Shown: positions 1-8,480 of the stretch, one piece after another | How positions within the stretch are numbered: position 1 is the first letter of the stretch | Layout: each line of letters starts with the position of its first letter | Origin: Streptomyces sp. NBC_00569 | GTDB lineage: Bacteria > Actinomycetota > Actinomycetes > Streptomycetales > Streptomycetaceae | Assembly (NCBI RefSeq): GCF_036345255.1 | Contig: NZ_CP107783.1 | Coordinates: 62,001 to 126,000, forward strand | Direction: 5' to 3' | DNA: 64,000 nucleotides | The notes under the pieces: generated by a model | Seen by the model: the letters and a program-made list of their open reading frames with translations, nothing else | Told to the model about the DNA's origin: nothing | Database searches by the model: none | Translations under genes and position numbers: made by a program

Positions 1-1
1 G

Positions 2-850
2 CTCACCGCGCTCGCCGCGGCCGGCTACCGCGCCGTCGCCCCGGACCAGCGCGGCTTCGCCCGCAGCGACGCGCCGGCGCTCGTCGAGGCGTACACGCTG
101 GCGAACCTCGTCGGCGATGTCGTCTCACTGGTACGGCAGTTGGACCGCGAGCGCTTCGCCGTGGTCGGCCACGACTGGGGCGCCCCCGTCGCCTGGCTCA
201 CCGCGCAGCTGCGCCCGGACCTGGTGCGCGGCGTCGTAGGCCTGAGCGTGCCGCCGCCGGTGCCCGACCCCGGTCACACCCCGCCGCTCACCGCGCTGGC
301 GGAGATGTTCGACGGCCGCTTCTACCAGAACTACTTCTGCCAACCGGGCGTGGCCGACGCCGAGTTCGCCGAGGCCCCGGAGAACACCTTCCGCCGCTTT
401 CTCTACGGAGCAAGCGGCGACAACCCCCAGACCGACCCGCCCCCGCAGCCCCTCGTGCCCCTGGGCAGCACCTTCCTGGAGACCCTCGCCGAGCCGAAGG
501 AACTGCCGGCCTGGCTGACGGAGGACGACATCGCGGTGTTCGCCGAGGAGTACCGGCGCAACGGCTTCACCGGCGGTCTGAACCTGTACCGCAACATCGA
601 CCGCAACTGGGAGCTGGGTGCGGCCTGGGACGCCCTCCCGATCCAGGTTCCCGCACTCTACGTCGTAGGCGACCGCGACCTGGTGGGCGTCTTCCCCGGC
701 ATGGACCAGCTTCTGCCCGCACTCCAGCAGCTGAACCCGACACTCCACCCCACCGTCACCCTCCCCGGCTGCGGCCACTGGACCCAACAGGAACGCCCGG
801 CCGAAGTGAACGCGGCACTGCTCGACTTCCTGGGCGGCTTGCCCGACTGA
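2..850 (+). CDS. Alpha/beta hydrolase, epoxide hydrolase-like (5' end outside window)
   Basis: The frame is open from the first bases of the window, so the N-terminus and oxyanion HG motif lie upstream. The visible part opens on an APDQRGFARSD segment, then shows the nucleophile elbow GHDWGA with Asp as nucleophile. Asp there, rather than Ser, is typical of epoxide hydrolases and haloacetate/haloalkane dehalogenases, which form an alkyl-enzyme ester. A cap domain follows, and the C-terminus has the catalytic His in GCGHWTQQERP. Such enzymes are cytosolic and hydrolyse epoxides or C-halogen bonds; the substrate cannot be told from sequence. A second Asp-nucleophile hydrolase sits at 29859-30710. 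Confidence 0.85.
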   Translation, partial: LTALAAAGYRAVAPDQRGFARSDAPALVEAYTLANLVGDVVSLVRQLDRERFAVVGHDWGAPVAWLTAQLRPDLVRGVVGLSVPPPVPDPGHTPPLTALAEMFDGRFYQNYFCQPGVADAEFAEAPENTFRRFLYGASGDNPQTDPPPQPLVPLGSTFLETLAEPKELPAWLTEDDIAVFAEEYRRNGFTGGLNLYRNIDRNWELGAAWDALPIQVPALYVVGDRDLVGVFPGMDQLLPALQQLNPTLHPTVTLPGCGHWTQQERPAEVNAALLDFLGGLPD

Positions 851-1398
851 ACCCGGCCGCCCGCCGCGCGGTCAGGCTCCGGCCTCGGCCCCGCCCTTCA
901 GGGCAGCGACGATCTCCTCGTCTTCGAGATGTCGTCGTGCTCCTCACCTGGTACACCCTGCGGGACCCGGCCTGACGCCGACCTCTTCGACAAGATCTGC
1001 CTGGATGCCCGACTGCGTTTCGAGCTGGTGACCACGGCGCGACGGTCAACGCCCTGTGGGCCTGGCTCTGCCACCGACTGCCTTGAAGGCCGAGGGCTGA
1101 TGAATAGGTGGCACTTGCCGGGCGCCAGCTCGCGCCTGGGCCCAGGTGTGCGGCCTGGCGTCATTGATCGTCCATTGCTCATCCCGCAACGAACACGGCG
1201 CGCGAGAAGGTCTGGGACCTGGACGAGTGCGCCATGCGCGCCGCGATCACGGCCCGCAGGCCGCACTCGACTTCTTCGGACAGGACCCACCACCGCCTCC
1301 GCACCCGCTGGCGCCAGCCCCGCGCCGTTTCGGACACACCAGCCCGCGTTCTTCAGATTGAGGCATGTCTCACGAGGCACAAGCGCGGCCTTCGGGGA
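851..1398. other. 548-bp region without a recognisable gene
   Basis: Both strands hold open frames of 70-200 codons here, but none has a family motif, a good ribosome site or consistent codon bias. The stretch between the hydrolase and the transaldolase fragment looks like degraded accessory DNA. No hairpin with a T-run was seen. Confidence 0.5.
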
Positions 1399-1788
1399 TC
1401 AGTGCCTCGCAGCTCCTCCAACGTGCCCCATCGCCTCTTCAGTCGACGTGAGCAGGTCGTTCCAGGCGATCTCGAACTTGGCGACGGCCTCGTCCTCGAG
1501 CTGCTGGGTGACCTCGTCGTAGGAGATGCCGAGCGCGTCGGCGGCCTTGAGGTCGGCGCGGGCCTGCTCGTAGCCGCCCGTGATGGTGTCGCCGGTGATC
1601 TCGCCGTGGTCGGCGGTGGCCTTCAGGGTGCCCTCCGGCATCGTGTTGACCGTGCCGGGCGCGACGAGCTCGTCGACGTACGGGGTGTCCTTGTACGCGG
1701 GGTCCTTGACGCCGGTGGAGGCCCACAGCGGGCGCTGCTTGTTGGCGCCGGCGGTCTCCAGCTTCGTGGCGCGCTCGGAGGCGAAGAC
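1399..1788 (-). pseudogene. tal: Transaldolase C-terminal fragment
   Basis: About 115 residues match the C-terminal third of actinobacterial transaldolase, with the characteristic stretches [48 protein letters not shown] and GISYDEV. Transaldolase is the pentose-phosphate enzyme transferring dihydroxyacetone units (about 370-380 residues, active-site Lys further upstream). Here the N-terminal two thirds, including the Schiff-base Lys, are missing, and the frame runs upstream into unrelated sequence. It is an inactive remnant, probably copied from or recombined with a housekeeping tal locus. The identification rests on recognition of the conserved C-terminal blocks. Confidence 0.8.
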
Positions 1789-2238
1789 ATGCCCATCGGT
1801 CAGACGTCCTCGACTCCCAGCATCTCTACGGCCGGCCCCGTCGTGAGCGATGCTTTCGAGTTCGTCGTCGATCGCGTCCAGCAGCACCTCAGGGGCCGGC
1901 TCAGGGACGGGGGACGGTGCGGGCAGGTACGCCATCGCTTCGGCCTTCCGCTCCCTGGGCAGCTCCACGCTCCACCACAGCGGAGGCCTTCGCTGTTCAG
2001 CAAGATCCGGGGACGTCAACAACGCTCGTGCTCAATACAGCTAGGCCATACGGGCCATCGAGTGCCGCCGTTCGATGGATACGGCGCTCGGGTCCGATGC
2101 GGCTGTCGTCCGCCTGGGACACCTTCCGTGCGGGCGTACCGGTGGATATGCCCCGGCCCGAAGAGGAACCCAGTGTCGTGCGGGTTCCGAACCGCTTGCC
2201 CGTCGTTCACCTGGGTGGTTGCAGGAAGGACCCTCGAC
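1789..2238. other. 450-bp junction region, no supported gene
   Basis: The minus-strand frame of the transaldolase fragment continues through this stretch as a Pro/Glu-rich peptide with no recognisable domain. The plus strand carries the ribosome site of the following SDR gene at its right edge (GGAAGGA at 2224-2230). Nothing else is supported. Confidence 0.5.
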
Positions 2239-3006
2239 GTGTCTGATCCCGTCGTACTCATCACGGGCGCGCTCACCGGTATCGGCCGCGCCACCGCCTT
2301 GGCTTACGCACGTCAAGGCGCGAACCTTGTGGTCTCCGGCCGCCACGAGGAGGTGGGTGAGCAGTTTGCCGGGGAGCTGGCCGGCCTCGGCGCCCCGGCG
2401 GAGTTCGTGCGTGCCGACGTCCGTTTCGACGCCGATGCGAAGGACCTCGTCGACCGTGCGGTCGCGCGGTTCGGGCGGATCGATGTCGCTGTCAACAACG
2501 CTGGCACGGAGGGAACACCCGGCCCTGTCACCGAGGTGACCGACGAGGCTTACCAGGCCACCTTCGATACCAATGTCAAGGGAACGCTGCTGTGCTTGAA
2601 GCACGAGTTCCGGGTCATGAGGGAACGGGGCGGCGGCAGCATCATCAACGTCAGCTCCACCTTGGGCATGATGGGTTACCCCGGGGTGACCTTGTACGTC
2701 GGCAGCAAGCACGCCGTCGTCGGCATCACCAAGGCGGCCGCACTCGAAGGCGCCGCCCACGGTATCCGGGTCAATGCGGTCGCGCCTGGCTACACCCGGA
2801 CCGCTATGTACGAGCGGTTCACCGGCGACGACACGGCGCGTGACGCGGTCGATTCGGTGCTGCCTATGCACCGGGCAGGCACCCCGGAGGAGATCGCCGA
2901 GGCTGTCCAGTACCTGGGTTCGGACAAGGCGAGCTACGTCACCGGGCACATTCTCGTGGTCGACGGCGGCCTCATGGCGGGCGGGCCCCTGTTCCCGAGC
3001 ACGTGA
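2239..3006 (+). CDS. Short-chain dehydrogenase/reductase (classical SDR)
   Basis: A 255-residue classical SDR, matching the family's usual 250 or so. The cofactor motif TGALTGIG is at residues 9-16, then NNAG, the catalytic Ser in INVSS, and Tyr/Lys in LYVGSK. The C-terminal VTGHILVVDGG is typical of the FabG-like group. It should be a cytosolic NAD(P)-dependent oxidoreductase of unknown substrate. The GTG at 2239 is preferred because GGAAGGA lies 8 bases upstream and the Rossmann fold starts at once; the same frame is open far upstream but is not protein-like there. No operon partner is visible. Confidence 0.92.
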   Translation: MSDPVVLITGALTGIGRATALAYARQGANLVVSGRHEEVGEQFAGELAGLGAPAEFVRADVRFDADAKDLVDRAVARFGRIDVAVNNAGTEGTPGPVTEVTDEAYQATFDTNVKGTLLCLKHEFRVMRERGGGSIINVSSTLGMMGYPGVTLYVGSKHAVVGITKAAALEGAAHGIRVNAVAPGYTRTAMYERFTGDDTARDAVDSVLPMHRAGTPEEIAEAVQYLGSDKASYVTGHILVVDGGLMAGGPLFPST

Positions 3007-3079
3007 ATCGCAGGTCGGCGCAGGCCGTGTCGGGCCTCGGCGGCGCGCTGCCCGCCCAACGGGATGTTCCGGTTCTCAT

Positions 3080-3340
3080 CGCGACCACCCAGCGACCTTC
3101 TTGCTGCCCGCCGCGACCTCGACACCGCGTACACCGCCCTCGCGGCACTGTCCCGGACGCTGCCCTGGTCGGTGCAGCCGGACGAGAACGGCATTGCCGC
3201 GACCGGCCACGGCCCCCACGACATCGAGCGCCCGCCGACCCCGGGCTACACGGAGCAGGAGGCCGCCGAGGCGGCGCGCCTGACCGCGGACGGCGGGCGA
3301 AAACCGCCCTCGACACTCTCGTGGGCTACGCCGCAATGCG
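3080..3340 (+). pseudogene. Fragment of a conserved actinomycete hypothetical protein
   Basis: Codons from about 3085 encode a plausible helical segment (LLAARRDLDTAYTALAALS) followed by a Pro/His-containing stretch ending near YTEQEAAEAARL. It resembles the N-terminal part of small Streptomyces hypothetical proteins that begin with a similar helix. It then runs into low-complexity sequence, with no clear start or ribosome site, so it is best read as a truncated remnant. The family assignment is tentative. Confidence 0.35.
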
Positions 3341-3405
3341 TCCCTGAGGCTCATTCAGCGGACCTCCACCCCCGCAGCAATCGTCCATGCCGGGCATACC
3401 GAAGA

Positions 3406-3431
3406 GGGCGCGGGCATTGCTGCCCGCGCCC
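3406..3431 (-). terminator. Hairpin downstream of the monoamine oxidase gene
   Basis: A perfect 10-bp inverted repeat (GGGCGCGGGC / GCCCGCGCCC) with a 6-base loop lies 34 bases beyond the stop of the oxidase gene on the minus strand. Actinomycete terminators often lack a long U-run, so this can act alone. Confidence 0.65.
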
Positions 3432-3464
3432 GTTCTCAGCAGTCTCCTACATAGCCGACGGCGC

Positions 3465-5078
3465 TCAGGCGGCCATCACGCGCGTGTGCAGCTTGCTCAC
3501 TGCCCGCCGCGCGGACGTGAACGCGCCGTGCTGCCACGCATCCGTGTAGCTGAGCCAGTCACCGGCGAAGTAGACGCGCCCGCCGGGCTCGTTGAGGGAC
3601 TTGTAGCGCGGGTCGTCGGGGCCGCCCGGGGTGTCGTGCCAGGCGGCTTCCAGGTGCGGGGTCTGGCGCCAGTGGTGCGAGAACGACGACGCCAGCTCCG
3701 TGCGGTACTTCTCGCCATAGATCTTCACGCCCTGGGAGACCGCCCGTGCTTCGCGCGCGGCGGGGCCGAGCTTCGCGTAGGCGTCGGCGTCACCGTCGTA
3801 GTTGTAGTAGCCGATCATGACGCCGCGCTCGCCGTGGAATCCGTGCGACGGGTGCCAGATGTGGCTGAGGTCCATGTCGGTCTCGGTGATGCCGCCATAG
3901 ATCCGGTGATCCAGCTCCCACCAGCGGGACTTGTACTCCAGACCGATCTTCCCCGCGGACTGCGGGGTGATGGCCTCCAATGCGCCCTGCACACCGGAGC
4001 CGAGGTTGTGCGGGATCTTGGCGAGGATGTTGGGCGGCAGCGCGCCGACGCAGAAGTCCGCCTCGACGACCTTGGTACGCCCACCCTGCCGGTAGGTGAC
4101 GACGACCCCGTCACCCTTGTCCGTGATCTTGCTGACGACGGCGCCCGTCTGTACGCGGCGCTCCCCTATCGCCTTGGTCAGCGCCTTCGGTATCTGATCC
4201 ATGCCGCCGACCGGCTGGAACATCAACATGGCCTGGTCGAAGCCGAATTCGAAGGAGAAGTAGCGCCCGACGCCGCTGGCGAACACCTCGGACGCGGAGG
4301 GCAGGTCACCGAGCAGCACACCCGGGGTGCCGGTGGCGGCCGGCACGGTGGTGTACCCGCGTCGCTCCCCACCTGCGTACGTCAGCTTGTCGCCCAGGTC
4401 ACCGAAGTCCTTCAGGAACTCGACCAGCCGGTCCTGGTCGGCGGCGGTCAACTCCTTGTCCAGCGCCCCCTTGCCGGAGGCCTTGGCGAGCAGCTCGGAC
4501 ACATACCCGTACACATCGGCCTTGGCGGTGCGGTACCGCATCGGCTTCGTCATGCCGGCCGACTCGTTGAAGAGGTAGGCGTCGGCGTTCGTGTTGGTGA
4601 ACACCTCGATGGGGACGCCGAGTTCACGGCAGTAATCGAGCGTCACCATCCACTGCGGAAGCCGGGCCGGGCCCGCGTTCATGTACTGGCCGTCGCTGAA
4701 GCGCGCGGTCTGCGCGTTGCCGTACAGGTCGACGGTCGAATCCCCGCCCCGCACCGTGAAGTTGCGCCCACCGGAGCGGTCTCTGGCCTCAAGGACCGTA
4801 CAGTCGTAGCCCGCCTTGCCCAGCTCGTACGCGGTGGCGAGCCCGGCGATGCCACCGCCCACGATCACCACCTTCGCGGCGCCCCGCCCGCTCAGCGTGA
4901 AGTCCCCCGGCCGCGGTGCGCGGTAGGGGAGTTCGCGCTGCGCGGCCTGCGCCGTGGGGGCGAGTCCGAGGGCGCCCATGGTGGCGAACATGGCGCCCGC
5001 GCCACCGGTGAGCCCCACATTGCGAAGGAAGCCCCGCCGACTGGTCCCCGTACCTGCCGTCTGCTGCTGTGCTGCCAT
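3465..5078 (-). CDS. Secreted flavin monoamine oxidase / L-amino-acid oxidase family protein
   Basis: 537 residues. The N-terminus has a twin-arginine signal (SRRGFLRNVG, then a hydrophobic Ala/Gly stretch ending APTAQAAQ), so the folded flavoprotein is probably exported by Tat. An FAD dinucleotide-binding motif, VVIVGGGIAGLATAYELGKA, begins near residue 70, followed by LEARDRSGGR. The C-terminal FAD-binding motif VYFAGDWLSYTDAWQHGA is present. The family oxidises primary amines or L-amino acids to imino/keto products plus H2O2. Ribosome site GGGGAG lies just upstream of the ATG. The gene is monocistronic with a hairpin terminator. Exact substrate is not deducible. Confidence 0.9.
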   Translation of the reverse strand: MAAQQQTAGTGTSRRGFLRNVGLTGGAGAMFATMGALGLAPTAQAAQRELPYRAPRPGDFTLSGRGAAKVVIVGGGIAGLATAYELGKAGYDCTVLEARDRSGGRNFTVRGGDSTVDLYGNAQTARFSDGQYMNAGPARLPQWMVTLDYCRELGVPIEVFTNTNADAYLFNESAGMTKPMRYRTAKADVYGYVSELLAKASGKGALDKELTAADQDRLVEFLKDFGDLGDKLTYAGGERRGYTTVPAATGTPGVLLGDLPSASEVFASGVGRYFSFEFGFDQAMLMFQPVGGMDQIPKALTKAIGERRVQTGAVVSKITDKGDGVVVTYRQGGRTKVVEADFCVGALPPNILAKIPHNLGSGVQGALEAITPQSAGKIGLEYKSRWWELDHRIYGGITETDMDLSHIWHPSHGFHGERGVMIGYYNYDGDADAYAKLGPAAREARAVSQGVKIYGEKYRTELASSFSHHWRQTPHLEAAWHDTPGGPDDPRYKSLNEPGGRVYFAGDWLSYTDAWQHGAFTSARRAVSKLHTRVMAA

Positions 5079-5092
5079 GTGTCCGGCTCCCC

Positions 5093-5794
5093 TCAGATCG
5101 TGCGCGATCTTGACTGATCCGGGGATGGTGGCAATGCCGTGTTACGGCACGGCAGCAACTGTTGTATCGGCCACGTTTCCACTCCCCCTGCCGAGTACCC
5201 GGGCCCGGTCTTCTGTGACTTCGGCGAAGGCGGGGTGCCGTTGACGAGCGTGTCACCAGCCCCAAACCGGGTTGACGAGTCAGGTGGCCGATCGGGGGCC
5301 CGCCCGTAGGCGGCCTGCCACGCGCTGGCCAGGTGATCGGCCGCAGAGCCCGCGGACGGCTCTGCCGCAGCGTCGGCGATGGACTGCCGTGCGGCATCGC
5401 GTACGGCTGATATGACCCTCTCTTCCAGCCCGTCAAAATCGTCGGCGACTCGATAGGCCGATCCACCCTGGCCCAGGAGCGTTTCAAGTTCGGCGACTTC
5501 GTACTCGTCCGTCTTACCTGTCTGGCGCCTCAAGGCCAGGAACTGGTCGATCACATCGAGCAGAGCATCGCCGACAGAGTTCACCAGGGGAGCGATGTAC
5601 TTGTTGCTGACGCTGTACGAGGCCTCCGGAGTGATGCGCAGCCGCAGGCAGATGACGCGTCCGGCATCCTCGTCATAGATAAGGCGCCCCCCGAATCGAG
5701 AGCTAAGCCCGTTCAGCAGCCACGACTTCAACGCGTCGGCGAGATGCTCCGGCACACCCTCGTACGGTCCGGTGAAGTCGGGCCCGGCCGACAC
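5093..5794 (-). CDS. Hypothetical protein, probably C-terminally truncated
   Basis: 233 residues from a GTG. The first 185 or so look like a genuine cytosolic domain: helical, acidic, with LADALKSWLLNGLSSRFGGR near the start and SAADHLASAWQAAYGRAPD near residue 170. Similar N-terminal segments precede an abortive-infection-type or conserved C-terminal domain in other actinomycetes, where the AW-x-AYGR-x-PD motif continues into a helical region. Here it changes abruptly into low-complexity, Ser/Pro-rich sequence, so the original 3' half seems lost. Treat as a possible pseudogene. Function unknown. Confidence 0.55.
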   Translation of the reverse strand: MSAGPDFTGPYEGVPEHLADALKSWLLNGLSSRFGGRLIYDEDAGRVICLRLRITPEASYSVSNKYIAPLVNSVGDALLDVIDQFLALRRQTGKTDEYEVAELETLLGQGGSAYRVADDFDGLEERVISAVRDAARQSIADAAAEPSAGSAADHLASAWQAAYGRAPDRPPDSSTRFGAGDTLVNGTPPSPKSQKTGPGYSAGGVETWPIQQLLPCRNTALPPSPDQSRSRTI

Positions 5795-5910
5795 GGACGG
5801 AGAAGCGGGGGCGTGGTGCGATGGTCATGGTGGGACGATACCGACGCTCCTTCGCGTCTCATGCCGAATAAACGCGTCTTCATGCCGTCCTGGGTTCTCC
5901 GATAACAGTG

Positions 5911-6784
5911 TCAGGTGGACCAGGCCGCAGGTAGGCACAGGCCGGTTGGCAGGGCGGATCCGTTTAGCGGCACCAGACCGGATGGTGCTTCGCCGGTCGA
6001 GCGAGAGAAGTCGACCCTGCCGCCGGAGAACTCCGCGCCACGGAAGGAGACCTCACTGCTGGTGAACTCCGTGTCGAGGAAGGAGCCCGTGTCGACGGTG
6101 AACTTAGCGTCGGAGAAGGAGACCTCGCCGCCGGAGAACTTCGCCTTGGAGAAGTCGACCACTCCGCGTCGGAGAAGGAGCCCTCGCTGCTGGTGAACTT
6201 AGCGTCGAGGAAGGAGACCTCGCCGCCGGAGAACCCTGCGCCACGGAAGGAGACCTCGCCGCCGGAGAACCCTGCGCCACGGAAGGAGACCTCGCCGCCG
6301 GAGAACCCTGCGCCACGGAAGGAGACCACGCCGCCGGAGAACTCCGCTTCGGAGAAGCTCTCCCCCCGTCGAAGGTCGCAGCGGTGAAGTCGAAGTCGTG
6401 GCCGTGCCATGAGTGTGGATGGTCGAGGGGCCGACGGAGGTGGTCGCGGATGAGACGGATAACGGTGTGCCGGACCTCCCGCAGGGACAAGTAGGCGTGC
6501 CGAGCATCCGCGTCGTCCGCCGGAAGGTCGGATTCGCTGGTGTAGGGCAGGCGCAGGTAGGCGCACAGCACGTCGATGCAGGTCTGACGCAGATCGCGGG
6601 TGGGGGCGTCGTCGGCGAGGCCGGCCAGAGCATGCACACCGCCGAGCCGGACCGCTACGGAGTCGTGGCCGAGCTGGCTGACTGCCGTGGTGAAGCGTTC
6701 GGTGTGCAGGCGGGTGGCCTCACGCAGGGCGCCGTCCTCGTCGACGCGCTGGCGCCTCTCCTGCCATGCTCCCACTACGGTCAC
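5911..6784 (-). pseudogene. Pentapeptide-type repeat protein, frameshifted twice
   Basis: The first 130 codons from GTG 6784 encode a conserved cytosolic helical domain (QERRQRVDEDGALREATRLH, then RLGGVHALAGLADDAP and YLSLREVRHTVIRLIRDHLR) that in actinomycetes precedes pentapeptide-like beta-helix repeats. After DFDFTAATFDGG the reading moves to another frame carrying repeats of the type SFRGAGFSGGEV, then moves again to a third frame (DFSKAKFSGGEVSFSDAKF). Two frameshifts, near 6365 and 6160, therefore split one gene. The N-terminal membrane helices usual in this family are also absent, with an in-frame stop just upstream. Either a decayed gene or sequencing error in a repetitive tract. Confidence 0.8.
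6205..6348. repeat. 36-bp tandem repeats inside the pentapeptide-type gene
   Basis: Near-identical 36-bp units start at about 6205, 6241, 6277 and 6313; the two middle ones are identical and the last diverges at its end. Each encodes a 12-residue beta-helix rung on the minus strand. Recent unit duplication or slippage is likely, and such identity is prone to assembly collapse. Confidence 0.85.
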
Positions 6785-6863
6785 TCCGGATCATCGTTGA
6801 CATCGTCAATACGGGTCTCCCAAACTTGACGCCCACAACAGTCCTTCGAGTTGGGGGTGCACC

Positions 6864-8480
6864 ATGCGGGAGTCCGGTGCCCGGGGGCACCTGTCCGTCC
6901 GTCAGCTCGTGGACAACATCGGCCCGGCGCTGCTGCGCCTGGTCCAGGAGGGGACCGGCAGCGGCGGGCCGCTCACCGACATCGCCATCCATGCCCCGGG
7001 TGCGCCGACACAGCTCGGACCCGGGTGCGTGGTGCTGGGGGTCGGCGTGACCACGGAGGCCGAGCTGCGCGAGCTGACGGCGGCCATGCGGCAGGCCGGC
7101 GCGGAGGTGCTGGCGGTGAAGGCCCCGGTGCCGCCGTCGGCCCACGACAAGCTGGCGATCATCGAGGTCAACCGAGACGCGTCCTGGATGCACGTGGCGA
7201 CGACCGTCCGTGAGCAGCTGCTCGAGTACGCGAGGACGCGCGTGCGCTCGGCCGGCAGCGGCGCAGAGCTGTTCGCCCTGGCGAACGCGGTCTACGAGAG
7301 CGTCGGCGCCCCGGTCACCATCGAGGACCGCTTCTCCGCGCTGGTCGCCTGGTCGGAGGGGCAGGACCGGACCGACTCCGAGCGGATCGAGACCATCCTG
7401 GGGCGGGCCGTGCACCAGCGGACGCTCGCCGAACAGCGCGAGCGTCAGGAGTTCGAGCGGCTCCATGCCAGCACCGAACCGGTGTACATGGAGGCGACCG
7501 GGGCGGATCAGCTGGCAAGGCTGGCGATCGCGGTCCGGGCCGGTTCGGACGTCGTCGGCTACATCTGGGCCGCCGTCACCGGGCCGCTCCACGAGGCGGC
7601 CACAGCCCGGCTGCGCGAATTCGCGCCCGTGGTCGCGCTGCAGTTGGTCGGCCTGCGCACGGAGACCAGCTACGCCCGCCGCCAGCGCGGCGAGCTGGCC
7701 GCCGCGGTACTCGGCGGGGCGGCCGACCCGGTGGAGGCGAGCCGGCTGCAGCTGGGCTCCGGCCCGGTCTGCGTCCTGGCCGCGGCCCCGCGGCTGGCCG
7801 GGAGCACGGGCTCCGACGCGCTGGACGCCGCCGGGCTGCGCCGGTTCGCGGACACGCTGGAGTACTTCCTGGCGGCCGTGCACCCCCGTTCAGCCCTGGT
7901 GGCGGGCACCGGAGCGGTGTACGTACTGGCTGCCTGGCCTCCGGAACATGCCACGGCCCTGGAGTCGGCCGTCGCCCTGGCTCGCGACTTCCTCGCGCGG
8001 ACCCCACTGGCCGGTGACTATGTGGTCGCCGTCGGCGGCCCGGCTGAATCGATGGGCCGGATCGCCGACGTGCGGGCGCAGGCGGACGCCGCGCTGCGGG
8101 CGCTGCGGCACCCGGCCGTCCGCGGCCCGGCCGTGCGCACCGTGGAGGAGATGGCGCTGGCGGTGCTGCTGCTGCACCTCGCCGACGCGACCGAGGCGCT
8201 TGGCCTGCCGGACGCCGGCGGCGCGCTGCACCGGCTGCGCCAGGAAGAGGGCCAGGACGGTCCGCTGGCGGCGACCCTGGCCGCCTATCTCGCCGCCGCG
8301 GGAGCCACCGACACCGCGGCAAAAGCCCTGCACATCCACCCCAACACCATGCGCTACCGGCTGCGCCGTATCCGCGAGGTCTGCGGGCTGGACTTCGCCG
8401 ATGCCGACGCCATGCTGCTCGCGCACCTCCAGCTCCGGGTGCGCGAGCTGCGGACGGGCGCTTACCGAGGCTCTGGCTGA
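6864..8480 (+). CDS. PucR-family transcriptional regulator
   Basis: 538 residues. The N-terminal third resembles the purine-catabolism PucR sensory domain (VRQLVDNIGPALLRLV, then GCVVLGVGVTTEAELREL). A middle GAF/GGDEF-like part follows (YARRQRGELAAAVLGG; DYVVAVGGPAESMGRIADVR). The C-terminal PucR HTH motif is clear: DTAAKALHIHPNTMRYRLRRI near residue 490-510, then CGLDFADADAMLLAHLQLRV. These DNA-binding regulators often control neighbouring amino-acid, purine or GABA catabolic genes. It converges with the serine hydrolase gene, overlapping it by 19 bp at the 3' ends, and likely controls the hydrolase/permease pair; that is inference. Confidence 0.9.
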   Translation: MRESGARGHLSVRQLVDNIGPALLRLVQEGTGSGGPLTDIAIHAPGAPTQLGPGCVVLGVGVTTEAELRELTAAMRQAGAEVLAVKAPVPPSAHDKLAIIEVNRDASWMHVATTVREQLLEYARTRVRSAGSGAELFALANAVYESVGAPVTIEDRFSALVAWSEGQDRTDSERIETILGRAVHQRTLAEQRERQEFERLHASTEPVYMEATGADQLARLAIAVRAGSDVVGYIWAAVTGPLHEAATARLREFAPVVALQLVGLRTETSYARRQRGELAAAVLGGAADPVEASRLQLGSGPVCVLAAAPRLAGSTGSDALDAAGLRRFADTLEYFLAAVHPRSALVAGTGAVYVLAAWPPEHATALESAVALARDFLARTPLAGDYVVAVGGPAESMGRIADVRAQADAALRALRHPAVRGPAVRTVEEMALAVLLLHLADATEALGLPDAGGALHRLRQEEGQDGPLAATLAAYLAAAGATDTAAKALHIHPNTMRYRLRRIREVCGLDFADADAMLLAHLQLRVRELRTGAYRGSG

